From assembly GCA_029783825.1 (NCBI GenBank), contig JAREIK010005402.1, positions 1 to 64,000 of the forward strand: a stretch of 64,000 nt of DNA. Direction: 5' to 3'. Position numbers and translations under genes: made by a program. Positions 50,691-62,755 of the stretch are shown here, one piece after another (the first letter of the stretch is position 1; every line of letters starts with the position of its first letter). The notes beneath the pieces were generated by a model. It made no database searches. It was not told where the DNA came from and saw only the letters and a list, made by a program, of their open reading frames with translations. Source of the DNA: Sapria himalayana. Taxonomy: Eukaryota > Streptophyta > Magnoliopsida > Malpighiales > Rafflesiaceae.

Positions 50691-53600
50691 TATTTTTATA
50701 GAAATATTAATTACAAATAAAATTATTAGTGAGACAGTTATAATTTAAATAATTTATATTTCATCAAAAAAAATATAAGCTTATAAAAATAGGTATAATT
50801 TTAAAAACAAAAATTTATTTTTTAGTAAAATATTTTATTTTAATTTTGTATCATTTTATATTTTGCATATATATTTTAATTTATATCATTCTTTTTAATA
50901 AAAGTTTATTAATTATTTATTGATCATTATTATAATATATATTAATAAAATTATTTATATTGATTTTACATTATATATAATTATTAAGATTATTATAACT
51001 AAATATTTTATTCACATTTAAAATGAATTAAAAATTATTATATTTTCAAAGGTTATAACCTTCAAAAATTAAAAAAAAACAAAAAATTAAAATATTTATT
51101 TTTTAATTCTTTAAATAAAAACTATAAATCACTAAAGGCATAAACACTTAAATCACTAAACCCCAAAACACCTAGATGCCTAAACCATTAAAACTGTATA
51201 TCCTGAATAATAAATAATAAATCTCACTTTTATTTGTATTCTTCTAATATTAATTATTCATTTTAATTATTTTTTAGTTTATTTTTATATAATTATAAAT
51301 TAAAAAATATATTATGAGGAAGACAAATATAATTTAAATTATATACTTTTAAGAACAAAAAATATAAACTTATAAAAAGAAGCAAAACATAAAAAACATT
51401 ATTATTTAGTAATTTATTTTACACTAATTTTGAATAAATTTAGGTTTTGCAAATATATTTTAAATAATATCTATTTTATTTATGATAGTTTATTAATTTA
51501 TTTTTTGATCATTAATATAATATCTATCAATATAATTCTTTATATTGAATTTATATGATATATAATTATTAATATTATCAAAACTAAATATTATATTCAC
51601 ATTTCAAAAAATTTTAAATATTAATTTATTTTTAATGGTTATAACCTTTGAAAATCAGAAAAAAATCTAATATTTTTTTGTTTATTTTTATTATAAAAAT
51701 AAAACCATTAAACCACTAAATGCCTAAATACATAAATTGATAAACTCCTAAACGACAAAACTCCTAAATAATCAAACCATTAAACCGGTATACCTCATAT
51801 AATAAATCATAAATCTCATTTTAATTTGTATTCATTATAATTTTAATTATTTATTAGTTTATTTTTTATAGAAATTTTAATTACAAAATAAATAATGAGG
51901 TAGACAAATATAATTTTAATAATTTATTTTTAATCAAAAAAAAAGCATATAAAAAGAAGTAAAAATTTAAAAACAAAAAAGTATTATTTAGTAATATATT
52001 TTACTTTGATTTTGAATCGTTATATAATTGTTTTGCAATTATATTTTAATTGCTATCAATCTTATTAATAAAAGTTTATTAATTTTTTATTTGTTCATTT
52101 TTATAATATCTGTCAATAAAATTACTTATATTCAATTTAAAATGTCTTATAATTATTAAGATTATTAAACTACATATTATATTTACATTTAAAAAATATT
52201 TAAAAATTATTATATTTTCTAAGGTTATAACCTTCAAAAATGATAAAAAATCACAAAAATAATTTTTTTATTATTTTACTATTTAAATAAAACTTATAAA
52301 CCACTAAATTCCTAAACATTTAAATCTTTAGACTCCTAAACACCCAAATCCCCTAAATACTTAAACTATTAAACCTATATAACCTAAATAATAAATAATA
52401 AATTTCATTTTTATTTGTTTTCATTATAATTTTAAATATTCATTTTAATTATTTTTTAGTTTATTTTTATAAAACTATTAATTACAAATTAAATATTGAG
52501 TGAGACATATATAATTTAAATAAATTATTTTTTATCAAAAAAAAAAGCTTATAAAAATAAGCAAAATTTCAAAAATTTAAAATTTTATTTAGTATATAAT
52601 TTAATTTTATTTTGAATTATTTTGGTTTCTGCAAATATATTCTAATTAATATCTATCTTATTAATAATAGTTTATTATTTTATTTTTTGATCATTATAAT
52701 AATATATATTAATAAATTTTATTATATTGAATTTACAAAAAATATAATTTTTAAGATTATTATTACTAAGTATTGTATTCATATTTTAGAACTATTAAAA
52801 AATTATTATATTTATAAAGGTCATAACATTTGAAAATCACAAAAATTCATAAAAATAAATTTTTTGTTATTTAGTTGATTAATTAAAACCTATAAACACC
52901 TAAATATGTAAACATATAAATCAATAAACTCATTAACCCCAAAACCACAAAAAACTTAAACAATTAAATACTTATACCCTAAAAAATAAATCATAAATCT
53001 CATTTTTATTAGTATTCATTAAAATTTTAAAAATACATTTTAATTATTTATTAGTTTATTTTTATAGAAATATAAATTAAAAAATAAATTATTAGTGAGA
53101 CAAATATAATTTAAATATTTTATTTTTCATAAAAAAATATATAGGCTAATAAATGGATACAAAAATTTAAAAATTTAAAATTAATATTTCGTAAAATATT
53201 TCACTTTGATTTTGAATCATTTTAGGTTTTCAAAATATATTTTAAACAATATTTATCTTATTAATAATTGTTTATTACTTTTATATGATCATTATTTAAA
53301 TATATATTAATAAAATAGTTTATATTGAATTTATATGATATATAATTATTATGATTATTATTACTTCATATTATATTCACTTTACAAAAAAAATTATAAA
53401 TTATGATATTTTCAAAGGTTATAACATTCAAAAATGAGAAAAAATAACAAAAATAAATTTTTTGTTATTTTATTATTTATATAAAACCTATAAACCACTA
53501 AATGACTAAATTCTAAAATGACTAAACTCCTAAACCCCGAAGCCCATTAATACTTAAATCATTAAATTATTATAGTCCAAATAATAAATCATAAATCTAA

Positions 53601-56600
53601 TTTTTATTAGTATTCATTATAATTTTAAATATTCATTTTAATTATTTATCTGTTTATTTTTATAGAAATATTAATAACAAAATAAATTATTAGTGCGAAA
53701 TATATAGTTTAAATAATTTATTTTTCATTAAAAAAATGCTGATAAAAAAAAGCAAATTTTTAAAAATAAATAATTATTATTTAATAATATATCTTATTTT
53801 GACTTTGAATCATTTTAGATTTTACAATTATATTTTAATTTATATCATTATAATTAATACTAGTTTATTAATTTATTTATTGATCATTATTATAATATCT
53901 ATCAATAAATTAATTTATATTGAGTTTACATTATATATAATTATTAAGATTATTATAACTAAATATTATATTCACATTTAAAAAAAATTAAAAATTATTA
54001 TATTTTCAAAGGTTATAACCTTCAAAAATTAAAAAAAATTAAAAAACATCAAAAAATTAATTTTTTTGTTTTTTCATTCTTTAAATAAAAACAATAAATC
54101 ACTAAAGGTCTAAACAATTAAATCACTAAACTTCTAAACCACAAAACACCTAAATACTTAAACCATTAAACCGGTATATCCTAATAATAAATAATAAATC
54201 TCAATTTTATTTTTATTCATTATAATTTTAAATATTCATTTTAATTATTTATTAGTTTATTATTATAGAATTATAAATTACAAAATAAATTATGAGTATG
54301 ACAAATATAATTTAAATAATTTATTTTTAATAACAAAAATATAAACTTATTAAAAAAGCAAAACATTAAAAAAATTATTATTTAGTAATATATTTTACTT
54401 TGATTAGAATAAATTTAGATTTTGCAAATACTTTTTAAATAATATCTATTATATTAATAATAGTTTATTAATTTATTTTTTGATCATTATTATAATACCT
54501 AGCAATTTAATTATTTATATTGAATTTAAATGACTTATATATTATAAGATTATTATAATAAATATTATATTTACATTTGAAAAAAATTTAAAAATTATTA
54601 TATTTTCAAAGGATATAACTTTCAAAAATTACAAAAAATAAAAAAATAAATTTTATGTTATATCATTGTTTAAATAAAACTTATAAACCACTAAAGCCCG
54701 AAACAGTTAAATCTCTAAACTTTTTAACACAAAAGCCCCTAAATAATTAAATCTTTAAACTCGTAAACCTTAATTATAATTTAAATAATTTATTAAAATA
54801 TTAATGAAAAAATAAATTATGAGTGATATAAATTTAATTTAAATAATTTATTTTTGCTCAAAAAAAAATATAAGCTTATAAAAAAATCAAATACTAAAAA
54901 ACAAAAATTATTATTTAGTAATAAATTTTACTTTGATTTTGAATAATTTTAGGTTTTGCAATTATATTTTAATTTATATCTATCATATTAATAATAGCAT
55001 ATTAATTTATTTTTTGATAATTGATTTAATATCTATCAATAAAATTTTTTATATTTTGTTTATATTATATATAATTATAATGATTATTATTACAAAATAT
55101 TGTATTTACATTTTTAAAAAATTTTAAAATTATTAAATTTTCAAAGGTTATAACCTTTGAAAATGTGAGAAAATATCAAAATAATTTTCTTGTTATTTCA
55201 TTATTTAAATAAATCTTATCAACCAATAAAATGCCTAAACACTTAAATCAATAACCCCTAAATTTCTAAATCTTAAAAAGATATTTATTTTAAACTATTA
55301 TACCTTAAATAATAAATAATAAATAATAAATCACAATATTTTTTTTTTCATTAAAATTTAAATTATTCATTTTAATTATTTATTCATTATTTTTATATAA
55401 ATATTAATTACAAAATAAATTATGAGTTTGAGAAATATAATTTATATAAATTATTTTTCTTCGAAAAATATAGATAAACTTATAAAAAGAATAAAAAATT
55501 TAAAAACTAAAATTTAATTTATAGTAATATATTTTGCTATCCTTCTGAATCATTTTAGGTTTTGTAATTATAGTTTAATTGATATCTATCTTATTAATAA
55601 TTGTTTATTAATTTATTTTTTGATCATTATTAGAATATTTATCAATAAAATTGTTTATATTGAATTTATATGATATTTAAATATAATGATTATTATAACT
55701 AAATATTGAATTCACTTTTGAAAAAAATTTTAAAATTATTATAATTACTTAGGTTATAACCTTTGGAAATATGAAAAAATAATAAAAATAAATTTTTTGT
55801 TATTTTATTTTTTAAATAAAAGCTATAAACCACTAAATGCATACATAGTTAAATGAGTAAACTTCTAAAACCTGTAATGCCTAAATACATAAACCATTAT
55901 ACCGCTATATACTACTTAATAATTAATAAATTGAATTTTTATTTCAATTTATTATAATTTTAATTATTTATTAGTTTATTTTCATAGAAATTTTTTTACA
56001 AAATAAATTATGAGTGCGACACATATAATTTAAATAATTTATTTTTAATCAAAAAATATATATACGCTTTTTAAAGAAGTATAAAACAAGTATTATTAAA
56101 AATTAAAAATTATTATCAACTAATATATTTTACTTTAATTTTGAATCAATTTGGGTTTTGTAAATATTTTTTAATTAATATATATATTATTATAAATTGT
56201 TTATTAATTTATTTTTTGATCATTATTATAATATATATCAATAAATCTGTTTATATTTATCTTATATGATATAGAATTATTAAAATTATTATCACTAAAT
56301 ATTGTATTCAAATTTCTAAATATTTTTAATATTATTAAATTTTCAAAGATTATAACATTTGAAAATCACAAAAAATTACAATTTTTTTTTATTTTATTGT
56401 TTAAATAAAACTTATAAATCACTAAATGCCTAAAAACATAAATTGCTAAACTCATAAACGACAAAACCTCAAAATACTTAAATCATTAAACTGGTATACA
56501 TTAATAATAAATCATAAATCTCATTTTAATTTTTATTCAGTATAATTTTAAATTTTTATTTTAATTATTTATCAATTTATTTTTACAGAAATATTAATTA

Positions 56601-59298
56601 CAAAATAAATTTTAGTGAGACAGATATAACTTAAATTAAACTGGTATACCCTAAATAATAATAATAAATAATAAATCTTATTTTTTTCATTATAATTCTT
56701 AATATTCATTTTAATTATTAATTTTTTATTTTTATATAAATATTAATTAAAGAATAAATTATGATTTAGACAAATATAATTTATATAAATTATTTTTAAT
56801 CAAAAAATATAGATAAATTTTTTGAAATAAAAAAAATCAAAACTAAAAATTATTATATAGTAATATATTTTGTGTTGCTTATGAATCATTTTATGTTTTG
56901 TAATTATATTTTAATTGATATTTATCTTATTAATAATTGATTATTAATTTATTTTTTGAACATTATTTGAATATTTATCACTAAAATTGTTTATGTTGAA
57001 ATATGATATATAAATATATTGATTATTATAACTAAATATTGAATTCACTTTTGAAAAAAATTTGAAAATTATTATATTTTAAAAGGTTATAACCTTTGAA
57101 AATATCAAAAAATAATAAAAATAAATATTTTGTCATTTTATTTTTTAAATAAAACCTATAAAACACTAAATGCATACACAATTAAATCAGTAAACACCTT
57201 AACCTCATAATACCTAAATACATAAACCATTAAACTGCTAGATAATACATAATAATTAATAAATCTAATTTTAATTTCTATTTATTATAGTTTATATATT
57301 CATTTTAATTATTTATTAGTTTATTTTTATAGAAATATTTATTATAAAATAAATTATGAGTGCGACAAATATAATTAAAATAATTTATTTTTAATCAAAA
57401 AAATATATACGCTTATAAAATAAGTAAAAATTTAAAAATTAAAAATTATTATCCAGTAATATATTTTACTTTAATATTGAATCAATTAGGGTTTTGTAAA
57501 TATTTTTTAATTAATATCTATCTTATTATTAATAATTTATTAATTTAATTTTTGATCATTATTATAATATCTATCAATAAAATTTTTATATTGAATTTAT
57601 ATGATATATAATTATTAATATTATTATAACTATATATTGTATTCACATTTAAAAAATTGTAAATATTATTATATTTTCAAAGGTTATAACATATGAAAAT
57701 GATAACAAATTATAAAAAATATTTTTATTATTTTATTTTTTTATATAGAACCTATAAACCACTAAAAGCCTAAAAACATAAATCGCTAAACTCTTAACGA
57801 AAAAACCTATAAGTACTTAAACCATTAAACTTATATACATTAATAATAAATCTTAAATCTCATTTTAATTTTTATTCAGTATAATTTTAATTTTTATTTA
57901 AATTATCTATCAATTTATTTTTATAGAAATATTAATTACAAAATAAATAATTAGTGAGACAGATCTAATTTAAATTAGACCAGTATATCGTAAATAATAA
58001 ATAATAAATCTCAATTTTTTTTCATTTTAATTTTAAATATTCAAATTTAATTATGTATTTGTTTATTTTTATATAAATATTAATTACAAAATAAATTATG
58101 TTTTACACAAATATAATTTATATAAATTATTTTTCATCAAAATAATATAGATAAACTATTTAAAAGATAAAAAATTTGAAAACAAAAAATTATTATATAG
58201 TAATGTATTTTGCTTTGCTTCTGAATCATTTTAGGTTTTATATATTTTAATTGATATCAATCTTTTTTTTAATTGAAATCTATCGTATTAATAAAAGATA
58301 ATAAATTTATTTCTTGATCATTATTAATAATATTTATTAATAAAATTGTTTATATTGAATTTATATAATATATAAATATAAAATTATTATAAATAAAGAT
58401 TGTATTTAATTTTTTAAAAAAATTTAAAAATTATTATATTTTGTTAGTTTATAACATTTGAAAATAACAAAAAATAATAAAAATATATTTATTGTTATTT
58501 TATTTTTTAAATAAAACCTATAAACCACTAAAAGCCTAAAAACATAAATTGCTAAATTTTTAAACGACAAAACCTCTAAATACTTATCCCATTAAATTGG
58601 TATAAATTAATAATAAATCATAAATCTCATTTTAATTTTTATTCAGTATAATTTAAATTTTTATTTTAATTATTTATTAGTTTATTTTTATAGAAATATT
58701 AATCACAAAATAAATTATTAGTGAGACAGTTCTAATTTAAATTAAAATGGTATCCTTAAATAATAAATACTAAATCTCATTTTTTTTCATTATAATTTTA
58801 AATATTCATTTTAATTATTTATTTGTTATTTATATATAATATAAATTACAAAATAATTTGATCTAGACAAGAATAATTTATATAAATTATTTTCTTCAAA
58901 AAAATTATAGATACACTTTTAAAAGAAAAAAAAATTTCAATACAAAAAATTATTATATAGTAATATATTTTGCTTTGCTTCTAAATTATTTTAGGTTTTG
59001 TAATTATATTTTAATTGATATTTATCTTATTAATATTAGATTATTAATTTATTTTTTAATCATTATTAGAATATTTATCAATAAAATTTTTATTTTGAAT
59101 TTACATGATATATAATTATAAAGATTATTATAACTAAATATTATATTTTCATTTGAAAATAATTTAAAAATTATTATATTTTTAAAGGTTATCATCTTTG
59201 AAAATGAAATAAAATCACAAAAATAAATTTTTTGTTATTTTATTGTTTATATAAAACCTATAAACTACTAGATGCCTAAATGCTTAAATTATTAAACT

Positions 59299-59322
59299 CC
59301 AAAACCCAAAACCCCAAAACCC
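59299..59322 (-). other. Potential G-quadruplex motif (minus strand)
   Basis: The minus strand carries tracts of 3, 4, 3 and 2 G separated by TTTT spacers (plus strand CC, CCC, CCCC and CCC at 59299, 59305, 59312 and 59320). This fits a two-tetrad quadruplex. It arose from the G-rich monomer segment by expansion and is absent at the matching place of the left arm (about 3285-3305). Confidence 0.6.
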
Positions 59323-59324
59323 TT

Positions 59325-59367
59325 AAATACTTAAACATTTAAACCATCTTTAAAGGTTTAAGTATTT
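59325..59367. repeat. Micro-inversion hairpin in the satellite (right arm)
   Basis: aaatacttaaacatttaaa at 59325-59343, loop ccatc, then tttaaaggtttaagtattt at 59349-59367. This is the inverted counterpart of 3234-3276, and it proves that this stretch was duplicated after the micro-inversion arose. Confidence 0.85.
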
Positions 59368-60280
59368 ATAAATAATATATAAATATCTATCAATAAATAA
59401 TAGTTTATTAATTTATTTTTTGATCATTAATATATTTATATTTATATTTAGTTTATTAAGATCTATCAATAAATTGTTTATTTTTAATTTACATGATATA
59501 TAATTATTAAGTTTATTATAACTAAATATTGTATTCACATTTGAAAAAATTTTAAAAATTATAATATTTATAAAGGTTATAACTTTCAAAATTGATAAAA
59601 AATTTGAAAAATAATTTTTTTTTATTTCATTATTTAAATAAAACTTTAAACTACTAAATGCCTAAACACTTAAATCAATAAACTTCTAAACTCCTAAATA
59701 CTTAAACCATTAAACCGGTATACCCTAAATAATTAATCATAAATCTTATTTTTATTTGTATTCATTATAATTTTAATATTCATTTTAATAATTTATTAGT
59801 TTATTTTTATAGAAATATTAATTGCAAAATAAAATTATGAATGAGACAAATATAATTTAAATAATTTATCTTCATCTAAAAATTTATAAGCTTAAAAAAG
59901 AATCAAAAATTTAAAAATAGAAAATTATTATTTAGTAATATATTTTACTTTAATTTTAAATTGTTTTAGGTTTTGCAAATATATTTTAATTAATATCTAT
60001 CTTATTAATAATAGTTTATTAATCTATTTTATGATTAGTATTATAATATCGATCAATAAAATTATTTATATTGAATTTACATGATATTTAATTTTTATAA
60101 TTATTAAAATTAAATTTTGTATTAACATTTGAAAAAAATTAAAAATTATAATATTTTCAATGGTTATAACCTTGAAAATGAGAACAAATCATAAAAATAT
60201 ATATTTTTTATTTAATTATTTAAACAAAAGCTATAAACCACAAAATACCTAAATATTTAAATTACTAAACTCCTAAACCC

Positions 60281-62755
60281 TGATACTACTGCACCACATA
60301 CACATAGCGACGGACCATAGTACACACGGGCACATATTCTTGTCCATTTTGGTGTAGCATTTAGAGGGGCCAGCAAGTCCTAGAAGCAGGCAGAAGTATC
60401 GGCCATGAGCTTGTAGAGGGCCCCACTAGAAAGTTGGGATGATAACATTTAGACAACTGACAAGACCGAGCAAAGTGGTCGGAAGTAAACCCAGGGGTAG
60501 CTAGGAGTGAGTCCCACTAGCCCTATCAGGCAGCATACAGGGCCACCCAACCATCGCCCAACAGGAGCAGCGGGTAATCCATGATTATTTGGAGAGGCTT
60601 CAAAATCCCAAGCATCACCAAGCAGGGCAAGTAAGCAATGGAGTCCAGACCAGCCACACGAGAGCGAATGATTCAAACTTATAGTTTATGTTTGTAGTCT
60701 TATTTGTATTTTGGACTTTGTATGCACCATGCACTTGTAGAGAGGGATCATGACATACTCACACACACAATCTCGTCTGTTCTCTATGTAGCAAGCAATG
60801 AGGGCAACTGGACCCATGAGTATCTCTAAGTGGGGCCCACTAATACATTTTGTAAATAAACATTAGGCGATGCTACACTTCCAGGAGCAGAAGACCCATC
60901 TTTATAGCATTTTGTAATTTTACTTGTATTCTAGATTGGTTGTACGCGTAGATAATTAAATTATGAGATGGACCTCATCACACATGCACACCGATGAATT
61001 CATATTTTTTGATATTTTGTCGGTGCAGCATACAGCCACTTCTTGGAGCTCGAGGAGGAAGCATTCTAACCCAAGAGATACTCTTTTGAAAATCATTGAA
61101 ACAAAAGAATGTGGAATTCAGGGGTGAGAATGAATTGACAAAGTGACGTAGATATGGACTTGTGGATTTTTGGGTATTCAGTTATACATGTATTCCATTG
61201 CATAGCAATGACATAGGCAAACGCTTGATGCTGCATGTCACACACATGCACAATCTTATATTTGCATAGTTTTAATATGGTGCACCATCCAGGTTCCTCC
61301 CAAAGGCTTGGACAAATCCGATTGGAAAGGATGCAGCGCGGATAATGACTCAATGAAAACTCTGAAGTCCGGGAATGCCAGGTTATTTTAGTTGTATTCG
61401 TACGCTTGGAATTATTAGGCATTATGTTTTTTTATATATTTTATGCTTAGAATCATTAAGGTGCATAGGATTTGGTGTGCTGGCCAAATTAGTTAGCTTT
61501 TTAGTCTCTTGTAAGTTTTGTGCCTAAATGATAAATAAAGCGTGTATTTTCCAAAAAAAAAGAACAAAAAAAAACCATAAACTCTCAACTTTAAATCCTA
61601 AACCTTAAACCATAAACTATAACCCTAACCAATAACCCCTAAATCCTAAATCTCATGTTTTGCACTTTTATAATCAAATGACTAAGTGTTAAATTTAAAT
61701 TGAAATTTCAACTTTTAGGAACGTCACAGATTTATCTTTTTGTATATGTTACACAAAGTCATGACTCATAGGGTGAGTTATTGATTCAGTCATTTTCTTG
61801 CTTTAGACTATTGTAGCATTAGCAATGGTCATGATTGTATATTTTGTCTCTAGAACACAAAATCATATCGATGAGAATATGCCATAACTTGTGTCTCTCT
61901 GTTGAACATATTGTTTTGGCACTAAGAATGATCATGAATACATATTTAATCACTATAATACTGGGTCACAGTATTGGATATGACCATAGCTGGTGCATTT
62001 TATCTTTATATTGCAAAGTCATTGCACTTGGAATGATTGTAACTTTGGACATTCCTCAAGAGCAAAAGTCATGACCCAATAAATAGTTAAAGCTCGAGTA
62101 CTACTCTTTATAACTTTCTATAGCTAAAATTCTTGGGATTGGAAATATCACTATGGCTTTTTCCTTTGATTTGTTACATTAAGTGTCAATATGCAAGACT
62201 AATATTTTGAGCAATGATTAAAACCTTTTATAAATTTGAATATGATTCATTTACACCTTTTTGGGTATTATGAGCTTGTATACATAATTCATTTATTATA
62301 AAAAAAAGAAATGATACTTTTCATACCCATGAGGATATAAAAAAAAGGCTTAGACATGCCAATAAAATAAATTTTTTGATTCTTGATTGAAAGAGAGCCC
62401 ATACTTAATGCCATGATCAAACCACCCTAGGGTTAGTTTGTTCTAATAGGCTACAAGGTTGTAATTTTTTTAGAGGTGAACTATGTTTTTAAAAAATTGC
62501 TTTGAGTGTGTGCATAAGAGATATTTTAGAAGAAATTACAATAATCAATATAAATAGCATCCTCAACAACTCGCTATTTCAACACATAGGAGTACAACTT
62601 TGGTATAGTCTGTTAGCGTACATGTGTCAAATTAACTTTGATAGCAAAGTGATTCAACATCAAATATGATGAGACATAATTGAGATAATGTAAAAGCTTC
62701 TATTATTTTGGTTAGAGCTTTAGCAATCATTCTAGAGTTGAGAGAGGAACAAAAT
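60281..62755 (-). repeat. Block U, right copy, inverted
   Basis: The part 60281-62616 is the reverse complement of 1-2324, with scattered differences. A further 139 bp of non-satellite sequence (62617 to about 62755, cgtacatgtgtcaaatt to gagaggaacaaaat) has no partner inside the window. Satellite in the same reverse orientation lies on both sides, so U interrupts the array here. On the minus strand the satellite stops at ...aattattctgaataatt and restarts at gggtttaggag, so about 70-80 bp of monomer are missing. No target duplication is visible. Short open frames (60449-60676 minus, 61093-61422 minus, 61835-62074 plus) have no recognisable product. Confidence 0.8.
61571..61655 (-). repeat. Degenerate telomere-like repeat tract in U (right)
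   Basis: C-rich counterpart of 958-1036, with words such as aaccctaacc, aatcctaaacc and aacccctaaatcc on the plus strand. It shows that the tract was present before the two U copies separated. Confidence 0.6.

Larger units (their letters stand above)
43262..60280 (-). repeat. AT-rich satellite array, reverse orientation
   Basis: The same satellite is read on the minus strand. Landmarks appear as aacctataaaccactaaatg near 43320, 43920, 44665, 45250, 45855, 46210, 46810, 47405, 47945, 48685, 49275, 50025, 51120, 51700, 52295, 52890, 53485, 54095, 54680, 55215, 55820, 56405, 57155, 57745, 58515, 59255, 59640 and 60230. A pair of monomers marked by ctaaatgcataca and cattaaaccgctatata recurs with inner spacing of about 1330 bp. 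It repeats at about 48770/50100 and again at 55905/57235, giving a higher-order period of about 7.1 kb. Deletions occur near 46085, 50515 and 59340. No non-satellite insertion is visible. Confidence 0.92.
1..62616. repeat. Giant inverted, foldback-like structure made of satellite capped by unique arms
   Basis: The first bases (ctaacagact...) reappear as reverse complement ending at 62616 (...agtctgttag). Inverted homology then runs inward without a break through block U, across the U/satellite junction (2324/2325 against 60280/60281) and through the first satellite monomers to about 4080 and 58510. Paired positions sum to about 62600 throughout this stretch. Beyond it both sides hold the same satellite types in opposite orientation but in different order, and the orientation flips near 43255. 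The left side is longer because it carries a split hAT element, a solo LTR and extra monomers. Foldback transposons of plants and flies have long inverted ends made of tandem repeats, so this could be a giant member of that class. An inverted segmental duplication within a satellite domain is equally possible. The left edge coincides with the window edge, so a target duplication cannot be tested here. Confidence 0.8.

Noticed and set aside
2325..60280. CRISPR-like or bacterial repeat array, or organellar or protist DNA because of the AT richness
   Set aside because: Monomers are about 585 bp, with no short repeat/spacer pattern. The hAT, LTR and TTTAGGG-like words point to a plant nucleus.
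1..62616. A virus-like giant transposon (Maverick/Polinton type) with long terminal repeats
   Set aside because: No polymerase, integrase, protease or packaging gene remains anywhere. The interior is satellite and a hAT relic.
60281..62755. Reading U as a solo LTR (minus strand TGTTCCTC...GTATCA)
   Set aside because: TG...CA can be found at the ends, but no 5-bp duplication flanks it and about 70-80 bp of monomer are missing. The evidence is far weaker than for 9660-10234.
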